Source of the DNA: Methanobacteriota archaeon | GTDB lineage: Archaea > Halobacteriota > Methanosarcinia > Methanosarcinales > Methanosarcinaceae | Assembly (NCBI GenBank): GCA_023399215.1 | Contig: JAEWQJ010000024.1 | Coordinates: 7,940 to 71,939, forward strand | Length of the DNA: 64,000 bases | Direction of reading: 5' to 3' | Part shown: in pieces, positions 8,278 through 16,850 of the stretch | Layout: each line of letters opens with the position of its first letter | Position numbering within the stretch: the stretch's first letter is position 1 | Made by a program: the position numbers and the translations under genes | The notes under the pieces: model-generated | Seen by the model: only the letters and a program-made list of their open reading frames with translations | What the model was told of the DNA's origin: nothing | Database searches by the model: none

Positions 8278-9039
8278 TTATTTTTCCCCGTAGATTAAAT
8301 GGTATTTGTAGCTATAGGCTATTCGTTTCCTGAACGGCATATTCTCTCTCTGAAGACCCATGATATCTTTCAGGTCGATGTCTTTTATATTTTTGAATCC
8401 CGCAACCCCGAAATATTCAAGCATTTTTTCAGGAGATACTCCATGCCTGTTTGGAAGTTCGCTGTCCATCTCTCTGGAGTAATGCCCTTTTCTGGGATTT
8501 CTTCTTTCAACAAGCAAAGTGCAGAAATCACTTACAAGCCTCCTCGCGTTTGTTTCTATTGAACCGTCATTCCAGACTCCATCAATAACAATAAGCTTTC
8601 CTCCTTCCACAAGCACTTTTTTCCAGTTCTGGACCGCAGTATCAGGGTGTGGAAGGGTCCAGAGGAGGTGGCGGTTGACAACTACATCAAATGACCCTGC
8701 CTTAAAAGGAGGATCCTCAGCATCCCCTTTTCTGAAAACACTATCAAACCCTCTTCTGGAAGCTTTTTCCCTGGCTTTTGCAAGCATTTTTTTTGAAAGG
8801 TCAAGGCCTGTAACATGATGTCCCATTTCAGCAAACAACAGCCCAATTTCACAGGTCCCGCAGCCTACGTCAAGCACTTTCAACCTGCCGGGAGGAAGCA
8901 AGTTTTTAAACACGTTTTTCCAGGCTTCTCTTTCAGCTTCACTCTTAATCCCATGTCCTTCATGGCTGTCATAGGTCTCGGATGAAACATCCCATATGCG
9001 GGCAATGGTCTGTTTAATCTGGTTTTCCTGAATGGTCAT
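8278..9039 (-). CDS. Class I SAM methyltransferase (operon end)
   Basis: The 253-residue soluble protein has the SAM-binding motif VLDVGCGTCEIGLLFAEMG near residue 55, an acidic residue ending the second strand in TGLDLSKKM, and GDAEDPPF as motif II. It belongs to the UbiE/Methyltransf_11 type. It is a close paralogue of the protein encoded at 14293-15081: both share SETxDxHxGHGI at the start, the RHLLWTLP motif in the middle and RKGHY/S near residue 190. The two frame a peptide/nickel-type ABC transporter. The start overlaps the end of the upstream ATPase gene by four bases, so translation is coupled. The substrate is unknown. A small transported molecule, or a chelator carried by the transporter, is a reasonable guess. 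Confidence 0.8.
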   Translation of the reverse strand: MTIQENQIKQTIARIWDVSSETYDSHEGHGIKSEAEREAWKNVFKNLLPPGRLKVLDVGCGTCEIGLLFAEMGHHVTGLDLSKKMLAKAREKASRRGFDSVFRKGDAEDPPFKAGSFDVVVNRHLLWTLPHPDTAVQNWKKVLVEGGKLIVIDGVWNDGSIETNARRLVSDFCTLLVERRNPRKGHYSREMDSELPNRHGVSPEKMLEYFGVAGFKNIKDIDLKDIMGLQRENMPFRKRIAYSYKYHLIYGEK

Positions 9040-9743
9040 ATTTTAACAACTCTCTTTATGTTTTCAATCGAAATAATGGTCCCATTATCGAGATAGGCAA
9101 TCCTGTGGCAGACCTTCCTTAACATCTCAAGGTCATGCGAGATCAGCAGGTAGGAAACGCCTGTCTCCCTCTGAAGCTTCTGCATAAGGCGCAGAATCTG
9201 TGCCTGCACTGAAACATCAAGCATGGAAGTTGGCTCGTCAGCAACGATAAAATCAGGAGATAAAGCCATGATCCTTGCAAGCACTATCCTCTGGATCTCC
9301 CCTCCGCTGAGCTGAACCGGATAACGAGCAAGATGTTCAGGACGCAGCCCTGTAAGCTCTGCCAATTCTTCTCCCCGCTTCAGGAGGGCATCTTGCTTCA
9401 GCCCGGAATGGAGTTTAAGGGGCTCTATAAGGTTTTCAAAAGCTTTCATACGGGGGTCAAGAGAAGTCTCAGGGTGCTGGAAAATCATCTGGATTTTAGG
9501 GCGCAGTTTCCTGAACTCTTTTTTTTCCATGTTCAGTATATTTGCTCCTTGAACCCGGATTTCTCCTCCCATGGGTCTTTCAAGCCCCACAATACATTTA
9601 CCAATAGTGGTTTTTCCTGACCCGCTTTTTCCGAAAAGTCCCAGGGTTTCTCCGCGAGATACTGAAAAACTGACGTTTGTGAATACCTCCAGAGTTCCAA
9701 AGCTCATTGCCAGTTCATCTACTGCAAGGACTGGAAGTGACAC
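9036..9743 (-). CDS. ABC transporter ATPase (OppF/NikE type)
   Basis: The roughly 235-residue protein has Walker A GKSGSGKTT, the signature LSGGEIQR, Walker B FIVADEPTS and the switch histidine in LLISHDLEM. It is the second nucleotide-binding subunit of a dipeptide/oligopeptide/nickel importer. It lacks the C-terminal oligopeptide extension present in the neighbouring ATPase. I prefer the GTG at 9743 because GGAGG sits nine bases upstream; the GTG at 9752 would touch it. The start lies inside the 3' end of the upstream ATPase gene, and the stop overlaps the methyltransferase start, so the operon is tightly packed. Confidence 0.85.
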   Translation of the reverse strand: MSLPVLAVDELAMSFGTLEVFTNVSFSVSRGETLGLFGKSGSGKTTIGKCIVGLERPMGGEIRVQGANILNMEKKEFRKLRPKIQMIFQHPETSLDPRMKAFENLIEPLKLHSGLKQDALLKRGEELAELTGLRPEHLARYPVQLSGGEIQRIVLARIMALSPDFIVADEPTSMLDVSVQAQILRLMQKLQRETGVSYLLISHDLEMLRKVCHRIAYLDNGTIISIENIKRVVKI

Positions 9744-10660
9744 CTGATCCACCCTCCGTTATGTTTTTTCATTTCAGGGTGTTTTCTGAAACACTCAATA
9801 CTCGAGTACCTGCACCTCTCATGAAAAAAACAGCCCTCAGGAAGGTCTATCCTGCTAGGGCTCTGCCCACTCAGGGGAACAAGCCCGTTTCTCGGTTGAG
9901 CTCGAATAAGCCCTTTTGTATAGGGATGAAAGGGTGTGTGCAATACTTTTGAAGCCTCATCCAGTTCCACAATCTCTCCTGCATACATCACAGCTATCCG
10001 ATCGCAAACCTCAAGAGCCAGATCGAGGTCATGGGTGATCAGAAGAATTGTCTTCCCATACTCTTTTTTAATTTTAGTAAAAAGCTCCACTGCTCCTTCC
10101 TTTGCCTCGGGATCCAACCCTTTTGTAGGTTCATCTGCGATCACAAGTTCGGGCTCAAAAGAAAGAGACATACAAGCGATCAATCGCTGCCTCATGCCTC
10201 CAGACAGCTGGTGGGGATAGAGGTCACAAAGTTTTTCGGGATCTCTCAAAAGAAGTTTTTTCATAAGCCTCAGTGACTTTTTCATTCCCTCCTTTTTGTC
10301 AATCCCTCTTTCTTCGAAAACCTCCTCTATCTGAAGCCGGTTTTTCAGGACTGGGGTCAGGGCTCCAGCGGGATTCTGGGGCATGAGGGAAATGCGTTTC
10401 CCCCGGATTTTTCGGAGTTCTGAAGGTTTAAGAGAAAAAAGGTCCTGTCCATGAAAAAACACTGTTCCTGAAACAATCGCATTTGCCGGAAGCAGCCTCA
10501 GCAGGGAAAGACCAATAACAGATTTCCCTGACCCGCTTTCCCCAATTACCCCAAAAGTCTCTCCTTCCCTGACATCAAAGAAAACGTGAGAAACTGCTGT
10601 TACAGTGTTCTCCCCCGCAGGAAACTCAACCGAAAGGTCTCTTATTTCAAGCAGACTCAA
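9719..10660 (-). CDS. ABC transporter ATPase (OppD/NikD type)
   Basis: The 313-residue protein has Walker A GESGSGKS, the signature LSGGMRQR, Walker B VIADEPTKGLD and the switch histidine LLITHDLD. The C-terminal 70 residues form the oligo_HPY domain, with a cysteine cluster (CFFHERC, then C at SSIEC and IRCHF) like the Fe-S-binding motif seen in many Opp/Dpp ATPases. The start overlaps the permease stop by four bases (ATGA). It is the first ATPase of the importer and powers uptake together with the ATPase that follows. Confidence 0.88.
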   Translation of the reverse strand: MSLLEIRDLSVEFPAGENTVTAVSHVFFDVREGETFGVIGESGSGKSVIGLSLLRLLPANAIVSGTVFFHGQDLFSLKPSELRKIRGKRISLMPQNPAGALTPVLKNRLQIEEVFEERGIDKKEGMKKSLRLMKKLLLRDPEKLCDLYPHQLSGGMRQRLIACMSLSFEPELVIADEPTKGLDPEAKEGAVELFTKIKKEYGKTILLITHDLDLALEVCDRIAVMYAGEIVELDEASKVLHTPFHPYTKGLIRAQPRNGLVPLSGQSPSRIDLPEGCFFHERCRYSSIECFRKHPEMKKHNGGWIRCHFQSLQ

Positions 10661-11559
10661 TCGATTTCGCCTCCTTCGTGGTTCGGGTCAAGGATATCCC
10701 TCATACCATCTCCAAGAATGCTGAAAATGATAACAATGAAGGTTATGGCAAGCCCGGGAAAGATCGTCTGGTAAGGAGCTGTCCTCATGAATTCCTTTCC
10801 TGCAGAAAGCATTGCTCCCCATTCAGGCACATCGGCAGGCAGCCCTACTCCGAGAAAACTCAGTGTAGCAATAGAGAGAATCACATGCCCAAAATCTATT
10901 GTAGCCAGCACGAAAAGAGTGGCTATGGCATTGGGCACAATATGCTTGCGGATTATGTAAAAATCTCCGCCTCCTCCTGTTACAGCAGAAAGGATAAACT
11001 CCTGTTTTTTGACAGAAAGGACCTGCCCCCGCATCATCCTGGCGTACTTTGCCCAGTTGACTATAGAGAGGGCAAGCATCAGGTTGAAAACTCCTGTCCC
11101 AAGTGCTCCCATTATGGTAAGGGCAAAGATGACCCCTGGAAAAGAAAGGAAGATATCTATAACTCTGGAGATACTTTCATCCACAAAACCTCCATAATAG
11201 CCTGCTACACAGCCCGCGGCAGTTCCCAGAAACAGAGAAATCAACACCACTCCTGAAGCAATTGAAAGGGAAGTCCTGGCTCCTATCAGAATTCGGCTCA
11301 GGAGGTCCCTTCCAAGGTAATCAGTACCCAGGATATGCTCCTCTGAAGGGCTCAGATTCTTGTTCTTCAGGTCAATTGCATTGGGGTCGTAGGGGGAAAG
11401 CAGGGGAGCAAAAATGGCAAGACCGGCAAAAAGCAAAAGGGCTGCCAATGCAAAAAGCATATCCTTCCTTTGAAAAACTCTTTTTGCAAGTCGACTTCCG
11501 TAAGCTTCTGGAAGCGAGAAATTCTTTTTTCTTAACTTATTAGCAAATACACTGTCCAT
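10657..11559 (-). CDS. ABC transporter permease (DppC/NikC type)
   Basis: The 300-residue integral membrane protein has an N-terminal extension and a first helix (LFALAALLLFAGLAIFAPLL), followed by the conserved LGTDYLGRDLLSRILIGART motif of OppC/DppC subunits. Five more helices follow. The EAA-type coupling region lies around LSAVTGGGGDFYIIRKHI. It pairs with the 11564-12505 permease, separated by four bases. Confidence 0.85.
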   Translation of the reverse strand: MDSVFANKLRKKNFSLPEAYGSRLAKRVFQRKDMLFALAALLLFAGLAIFAPLLSPYDPNAIDLKNKNLSPSEEHILGTDYLGRDLLSRILIGARTSLSIASGVVLISLFLGTAAGCVAGYYGGFVDESISRVIDIFLSFPGVIFALTIMGALGTGVFNLMLALSIVNWAKYARMMRGQVLSVKKQEFILSAVTGGGGDFYIIRKHIVPNAIATLFVLATIDFGHVILSIATLSFLGVGLPADVPEWGAMLSAGKEFMRTAPYQTIFPGLAITFIVIIFSILGDGMRDILDPNHEGGEID

Positions 11560-11563
11560 AATA

Positions 11564-12505
11564 TCAGCCGTACCTTATCCGTGGGTCCAGATGTGTATAG
11601 AGCATATCCACAAAGAAATGCACAAAGAGGAACATCGTAACGATCGCAAGCACACAACCCTGGACCACCGGCAAATCTCTGGCAGAAATCGAGTCCACAA
11701 GCAGGCTTCCTATCCCTGGCCAGGCAAAGATCTTTTCAATCACAACAGTCCCTCCAAGCAAGCTTCCCATCTGAAAACCAATAACTGTGAGAACAGGAAG
11801 CATGGCATTTTTAAGGGCATGCCTGCTTACGATTTTCCATAAAGGAAGCCCTTTGGCTTTTGCAAACCTGATATACTCCTGTCCCAGGGTCTCAAGCATG
11901 CTTGTCCTCGTAACTCTCATAACAGCAGCAACGGAATGAAGAGAAAGGGCTGTAGCGGGCAAAAGCAGATTTTCCAGGCTCCCGTAACCTGTCACAGGCA
12001 CGAGTTTCAGCTTCAGGGAAAATATAAGGATAAGAAGCAGGGCTACCCAGAAACCGGGCATTGAAACTCCAAAAAGAGTCACAATCCTAAGAATGTGATC
12101 CGAAATCTTGTTTTCCCTGAGGGCTGAGTAAATTCCCAGGCTTACTCCTGCAAGTATCGCAATTAACATACTCACCACTGCAAGCTGGATAGTTGCTGGA
12201 AGGCGTAAAGCCAGAAGATAAAGGACTGGCTTTTTGAAAACATAGGAAGTTCCGATGTCCCCTCTTAATACTGCTTCTTTTATCCATCTGAAAAATTGCA
12301 GGTAAAGGGGGTCATCCAGGTCGTATCTATCTGAAATCTGGTTAAGCTGTTCATCTGTTACGCTTTCTTCCAGGCCCACGAATGTATGTTTGAGAACTAA
12401 CTCAGCCGTACCTCCCGGAATTACGTTCATAAGGAAAAAGGTCAAAGCACAAACTGCAAAAAGCGTAAGTGCCATGAAACCTACCCTTTTTATGAAATAT
12501 TTCAT
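11564..12505 (-). CDS. ABC transporter permease (DppB/NikB type)
   Basis: The 313-residue integral membrane protein opens with a hydrophobic helix (FMALTLFAVCALTFFLMNVI) followed by PGG, the hallmark of OppB/DppB. It has about six helices. The coupling loop includes TRTSMLETLGQEYIRFAKAK, and the terminal region contains VEKIFAWPGIG-like residues (VIEKIFAWPGIGSLL). It forms the channel with the NikC-type partner downstream. The binding-protein gene precedes it by about 115 bp on the same strand. Confidence 0.85.
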   Translation of the reverse strand: MKYFIKRVGFMALTLFAVCALTFFLMNVIPGGTAELVLKHTFVGLEESVTDEQLNQISDRYDLDDPLYLQFFRWIKEAVLRGDIGTSYVFKKPVLYLLALRLPATIQLAVVSMLIAILAGVSLGIYSALRENKISDHILRIVTLFGVSMPGFWVALLLILIFSLKLKLVPVTGYGSLENLLLPATALSLHSVAAVMRVTRTSMLETLGQEYIRFAKAKGLPLWKIVSRHALKNAMLPVLTVIGFQMGSLLGGTVVIEKIFAWPGIGSLLVDSISARDLPVVQGCVLAIVTMFLFVHFFVDMLYTHLDPRIRYG

Positions 12506-12620
12506 GTTTTCTCCTCACCCCGGACAGAAGGCAAAGAAGCCTATCTATCCATATTACTTTGAGTGAATATGGATCCAGGGTTAGAGTCTGAAAAATCCAG
12601 ACCCTTCCCTGAAAATCCCT

Positions 12621-14264
12621 TCAGCTTTTATTTTCCAAATACATATCCGCATTTATGCGGTAGTCGTGGGCTGTCGGGTCGAAAACATATCCTTTTACAT
12701 AATCTTTCTTCACGATTGCACAGCCATAGTAAGCCACTATAATCATGGGCTGTTCATCATAAACGATAGATTCTACCTCATTGAACTTTTTATAGCGTTC
12801 ATTCAGGTCCGTGATTTTTCTGGCTTCCTTTATCAGAGCATCTACTTTCGGATTGGAATATCCGGGCCCATTATCAGTGCCATTTGTCATGTACCAGTTC
12901 GTAAGAATATATTCCGGATCAGGAACCATTGCAATATTGTAAGCAGCGAGGTAGAGGTCCCAGTTGCCCTTTTCTCTTCTGTCATATATTGACCCCATTT
13001 CCAGCACTTCGATTTCGGCATCTATACCTGCTTCTTTCAGTTGGGCAGCTATAGCTTCAGCCATTGGGGGAAGTCCAGGCCTTGCAGCATAAGTCATCAG
13101 GTTGAGTTTGAGGGGTTTTCCGTCCTTATCCCTTATCCCGTCCCCATCAGTGTCCACCCAGCCTGCAGCTGTCAGGAGCTCATCAGCTTTTTCAAGGTTC
13201 TGGCTGTAGGGCTTTAGACTTTTATTTGCCCAAACCATTGTTGGCAAGAAAGGCCCACCAGCAGCTTCTCCTACATTGTATAGCACATCTTCTGCAATGT
13301 CAGACCTGTTAATGGCATAGGACATAGCCTGCCTTACTCTTACATCCTCAAGGGGTTCATGCTTTAGATTAAGGTCAATTTTATAGACTCTGGGAGTTTT
13401 GTACTTCTCCACATTAATGCCATCTATAGCGTTAATCCTGTCAGTTTCACTATATGGCACATCGACAGTAAAGTCAAGTTCTCCATTTTCGATTGCCATT
13501 GCTCTTGTGTTAGGGTCAGGTACCCCTTTAATGATCATTTTATCAAGACCAACTTTCCCTCCCCACCAGTTTTCATTTTTCACGACAGTGAGTGTCCTGG
13601 TCTGATCATCGAAGGATTCAAATTTATACGGGCCTGTTCCAATTGGTTTTACGAATTCTCCTTTTTCATTATAAGAAGAAGGACTTATTATAGCAGTATC
13701 CGGATAGTGGAGAATTCCAGGAAGGATTGGGTTAATTTCTTTGGTTTTGATTTTAATAGTGTAATTATCAACTGCTTCTATAGAATCTATATTTAGCATG
13801 GAAGCAACTTTCGGGTTTTCCGAGATTACTTTTTCCAGAGTGAATTTTACGTCTTCTGCAGTCATTTTACTTCCGTCATGGAAAGTAACGTTATTTCTTA
13901 GCTTGAATTCCCATGTATCTTCATCAAGCTGTTCCCAGGAGGTCGCAAGCCCGGGCTTAAGGGAAAAATCTTCATTGGCACCAACGAGAGTTTCGGTTAC
14001 TGCAGCTTTTTCGCAGATCAGAGTTCCCGCATCGCCATCAATGGGATTGATCGATTCTATATCCCACATTTCTCCAAGCACGAGTGTATTATTTTCAGAG
14101 TCTCCTGCTGTCTGGGACGCGCTATCTGATCCGGAGGTAGCTTCCAGCCCGGAGACTGCGTCGTCCGCTCCATTTTCAGTACTGCTGCACCCGGAAGTCG
14201 TCAGGATAGCGCAGGTCAGCAGGATAATTAACAATATAATTAAGGGGGAGTTTTTATTTTTCAT
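12621..14264 (-). CDS. ABC transporter solute-binding lipoprotein (SBP_bac_5)
   Basis: The 547-residue protein has a lipoprotein signal (ILLTCAILTTSGC, lipid cysteine near residue 26), a Ser/Asp-rich linker and a family 5 solute-binding domain. Family landmarks include NVTFHDGSKMTAEDVKFTLE, GTGPYKFE and VRQAMSYAINRSDI. Family 5 proteins bind peptides, nickel or nickel chelates, and some other small cations or sugars, and the sequence alone does not decide the ligand. It is anchored outside the membrane and delivers to the permeases encoded downstream. The residues DTDGDGIRDKDG form an Asp-rich, EF-hand-like loop that may bind calcium. Confidence 0.85.
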   Translation of the reverse strand: MKNKNSPLIILLIILLTCAILTTSGCSSTENGADDAVSGLEATSGSDSASQTAGDSENNTLVLGEMWDIESINPIDGDAGTLICEKAAVTETLVGANEDFSLKPGLATSWEQLDEDTWEFKLRNNVTFHDGSKMTAEDVKFTLEKVISENPKVASMLNIDSIEAVDNYTIKIKTKEINPILPGILHYPDTAIISPSSYNEKGEFVKPIGTGPYKFESFDDQTRTLTVVKNENWWGGKVGLDKMIIKGVPDPNTRAMAIENGELDFTVDVPYSETDRINAIDGINVEKYKTPRVYKIDLNLKHEPLEDVRVRQAMSYAINRSDIAEDVLYNVGEAAGGPFLPTMVWANKSLKPYSQNLEKADELLTAAGWVDTDGDGIRDKDGKPLKLNLMTYAARPGLPPMAEAIAAQLKEAGIDAEIEVLEMGSIYDRREKGNWDLYLAAYNIAMVPDPEYILTNWYMTNGTDNGPGYSNPKVDALIKEARKITDLNERYKKFNEVESIVYDEQPMIIVAYYGCAIVKKDYVKGYVFDPTAHDYRINADMYLENKS

Positions 14265-14292
14265 TTAGGAACACCATCTTTTTTAATGAATA

Positions 14293-15081
14293 TTATTTTC
14301 GACCGCAGATGAGGTAGTACTGATAACTGCGTACAATCCGTTCGCCTAACGGCATATTCTCTTTCTGAGCATCTCTTACTTCTTTCAGGTCAAAAACCTG
14401 GATATTTTCAAAGCCTGAATTCAAAAGGTACTCCTTTACTTTTTCAAGAGGAGCTCCTCCGAAATGCGGGAGCCTGGCTTTGAGTTCATCAGAATAGTCA
14501 GAGTGTCCTTTTCGGGGATCTTTTCTTTCAAGAAGCAGGGTCAAAAGATCACCTGCATTTTTGCGAGCCCTGGATCCCAGGGTCCCACTATCCCACAATC
14601 CATCAACAATCACGACTTTCCCATTCTTCCGCAGAATTCGGTTCCAGTTATCCACGGCTACTTTCGGATTAGGGAGTGTCCAGAGAAGATGACGGCTGAA
14701 TACAATGTCAAAAGAAGATGTATCAAAAGGAGGGTTTTCTGCATCTCCCTCCCTAAAGATTATGTCAGCTCCACAGGCTTCAGCCTTTGCTTTTGCGATT
14801 TTCAGCATTTGTCCGGAAATGTCAATTCCTGCAACTTCATGCCCCATCTCAGCAAACAGTAAGCTTAATTCTCCTGTCCCGCAGCCAACGTCGAGAATTT
14901 TCAAACTTTTTCCTGGGAAGACCTTCAAGAAAGCCCGCTTCCAGGCGTCTCTTTCTTTTTGAGTCTGGATCCCGTGTCCTGCATGAGTATCAAAAGTCTC
15001 GGATGCAAGGTCCCATTTGTGGGCTACCATCTCTTTAATCTGGACTTCTGAATTTTTGGTCTGGATTTCTGAAGAAGACAT
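14293..15081 (-). CDS. Class I SAM methyltransferase (operon start)
   Basis: The 262-residue protein has the SAM motif ILDVGCGTGELSLLFAEMG, the acidic strand-2 residue in AGIDISGQM and GDAENPPF. It is a paralogue of the operon-terminal methyltransferase at 8278 and shares its layout, with an N-terminal 15-residue extension. As the first gene of the operon it lies 28 bp upstream of the binding-protein gene. Two related methyltransferases bracketing a peptide/nickel importer suggest modification of the imported compound or synthesis of a metallophore, but the substrate cannot be read from the sequence. Confidence 0.8.
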   Translation of the reverse strand: MSSSEIQTKNSEVQIKEMVAHKWDLASETFDTHAGHGIQTQKERDAWKRAFLKVFPGKSLKILDVGCGTGELSLLFAEMGHEVAGIDISGQMLKIAKAKAEACGADIIFREGDAENPPFDTSSFDIVFSRHLLWTLPNPKVAVDNWNRILRKNGKVVIVDGLWDSGTLGSRARKNAGDLLTLLLERKDPRKGHSDYSDELKARLPHFGGAPLEKVKEYLLNSGFENIQVFDLKEVRDAQKENMPLGERIVRSYQYYLICGRK

Positions 15082-15940
15082 TAACAGGTACTTAATTATC
15101 TTATGATTAATAATTTTCTATTTTGTAATACTAATTATAATAAAATCAGTTATTAATAAGAATAAGTATAGTTAAATTTTTGAAGGACACGAAAATAGGG
15201 ATTATCTTTGTTTATTTTTTACTTAATAGCAATTTTCTTAACTGAAGCCCAGGGAAATGGCTGCTGGAAGGTTTCAATGGAGGCAAAAAACCAAAAAATC
15301 TTGGCTGAAAATTTTGGAAAATATCAAAAATATAAGTTGGAGTAAACATGGAGTTTTTCAGAAAACGATAGTAAGGGGTATTGCATAATTTAGCTGACAT
15401 GTGAGTTCTACTCGGAATTCTTCCACTACGACCTTAAGGATGAAGAACTTAACACGCTCCTTAACCCTGCAACTAAAACCTGAATATGAGTGAAAATTCC
15501 TCTCCAGAAATTACATGAAATTTACATTTTTTTTATTGGGGCAAGCAACATGGGCAAATTTCAATTTTTGCCCTCGTTTTCCCCTTATTAATAATTTGTC
15601 TCTGTTTATATCTGCTTTAAATAGGTACGCTTTAAAATATAATGTATGTAGAGCGCATCTTATCCGAACTTTAAAAAAGAATTTCTATATATTGTCCTTT
15701 TTTAACAGGAAATTCCTATTTTCATCGATAATTTTATAAAATATATGTTTATATATATTGAACGCGAAAGTTCTGTCTTCCATTTTTATAGATATGTTGA
15801 GCGTTACATATCTGGAAGCTATAGAGCTTGGGCTGGTGTTTTTTTTCTGTGGCCGGCCAATATTAGGTTCTATTCCTTATATTGGAATTTCGCCCCGATA
15901 CAACATGAAAAATAAGTAAGTTCCTGTAAAAAAGTTACTT
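15082..15940. other. Intergenic region between the ABC operon and fmd
   Basis: I see no gene here. The short frames at 15212-15400 (minus) and 15515-15739 (plus) lack ribosome binding sites and any recognisable domain. The stretch is AT-rich and must hold the promoter of the minus-strand ABC operon next to 15081. Confidence 0.5.
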
Positions 15941-15944
15941 ATAA

Positions 15945-15961
15945 AGTTACCTATAAATACA
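15945..15961 (+). promoter_or_regulatory. Possible TATA box upstream of fmd
   Basis: CCTATAAATACA at 15950-15961 fits an archaeal TATA box. It follows a direct repeat AAAGTTACTTATAAAGTTACC. If used, it would give an fmd leader of about 220 bases. A second candidate, CAATATAATT at about 16117, would give a shorter leader. Confidence 0.4.
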
Positions 15962-15998
15962 CTGTATCCTTCTGCGTTATGTTGGAATTTAAAGAATT

Positions 15999-16116
15999 AG
16001 GACTTAGGACTTGTGCGCCTGCGAGACGAAATTACGCACAAAAAGTCGTAATTAAAGAGGAGATTTAAACAGTTAAAGGTTTAACACTATCCACGTTTCA
16101 ACCGCGTAAGTCCTGA
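15999..16116. repeat. Inverted repeat in the fmd leader (dispersed family)
   Basis: AGGACTTGTGCG at about 16006 pairs with CGCACAAAAAGTC at 16035-16047: TTGTGCG and CGCACAA match exactly, and the outer GACTT/AAGTC also pair with a bulge. An inverted copy of the AGGACTTACGCGGTTGAA motif lies at 16097-16114. These resemble the repeats upstream of the secreted proteins in the first 8 kb. Confidence 0.45.
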
Positions 16117-16181
16117 CAATATAATTCCTCCAGATAACCTGGCTGTCTTAAATTCATTCTGTTGGTACTTAATATCTTTAG

Positions 16182-16205
16182 CGTTATGTTTATTTAAACA
16201 TAACG
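16182..16205. promoter_or_regulatory. ModE-like operator palindrome before fmdE
   Basis: CGTTATGTTT and AAACATAACG form perfect 10-bp arms around ATTT. The arms closely resemble the half-sites of the bacterial ModE molybdate-regulator operator (CGTTATATT and TACATAACG around a short spacer). A separate half-site, CGTTATGTT, occurs at 15975-15983. The location next to molybdenum-dependent formylmethanofuran dehydrogenase makes molybdate control a natural reading. Binding by a ModE homologue is inference, and no such regulator is encoded in this window. Confidence 0.5.
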
Positions 16206-16832
16206 GTGAAACCCACGGTGGTGTACAAATTGCATAAAAATTCAGATGAAGAAAAACACCAGATGGAAACGATTCTGAAGCAGGTAAAGGATCCTGAACT
16301 ACTTTCACAGATCGAAAAAGTAGTTCCCTTTCACGGCTTCCTTACCTCTGGGGCGTTAATCGGTATCCAGATGCTCAATATCGCAAGACGGGAGCTCGAT
16401 GTTCGGGAAGGGGAGCGCATATACGTGACCTGCGAAACAAAAAGCTGCATGCCTGACCCATTCCAGATCCTTGCTGGAGCTACCATCGGAAATAATGGGT
16501 TAAAGATAATGAACTATGGGAAGATGGCGGTCACGGTAAATAAACAGGCGCCTGAAGGAGCTAGTAGCGTAAAAGGTATCCGAATTATCCTCGACCCTGA
16601 GAAAACGAAGGATTATCCCAAACTCCACGCCTGGTTCCTGAACACTGAAAAGCTCCCTCATGTGGAGGTTTTACCAATCCTCCTGGCTGCAGGAGAGAAA
16701 GTGTATTCCTGGGAATTTGTGGACCTCGAGGTTCCGGTTCGAAGAAAAAAGCGGATACAGTGCTGTAAAAATTGCGGTGAAATGTTCATTCAACATGATA
16801 ACGAGCTGCTGTGCGGCGGTTGCACAGAATAA
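16206..16832 (+). CDS. fmdE: Formylmethanofuran dehydrogenase subunit E
   Basis: The product of up to 208 residues has an FmdE domain followed by a C-terminal zinc ribbon (CCKNCGEMF and ELLCGGC). It is the first gene of fmdEFACDB, whose enzyme interconverts CO2 plus methanofuran with formylmethanofuran using molybdopterin and Fe-S clusters. The usual FmdE motif HGHxCPG appears here as HGFLTSG, so the canonical cysteine is replaced. The start is uncertain. The GTG at 16206 follows the operator palindrome with no ribosome binding site. The TTG at 16230, preceded by GGTG nine bases upstream, would remove eight residues. The spacing to fmdF is 18 bp. Confidence 0.85.
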   Translation: MKPTVVYKLHKNSDEEKHQMETILKQVKDPELLSQIEKVVPFHGFLTSGALIGIQMLNIARRELDVREGERIYVTCETKSCMPDPFQILAGATIGNNGLKIMNYGKMAVTVNKQAPEGASSVKGIRIILDPEKTKDYPKLHAWFLNTEKLPHVEVLPILLAAGEKVYSWEFVDLEVPVRRKKRIQCCKNCGEMFIQHDNELLCGGCTE

Positions 16833-16850
16833 CGTTGAGAGGTAAGCAAA

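Noticed and set aside
11957..14264. Assigning nickel specifically to the ABC transporter
   Set aside because: The solute-binding family covers peptides, nickel and other ligands, and no decisive ligand residues can be read here.
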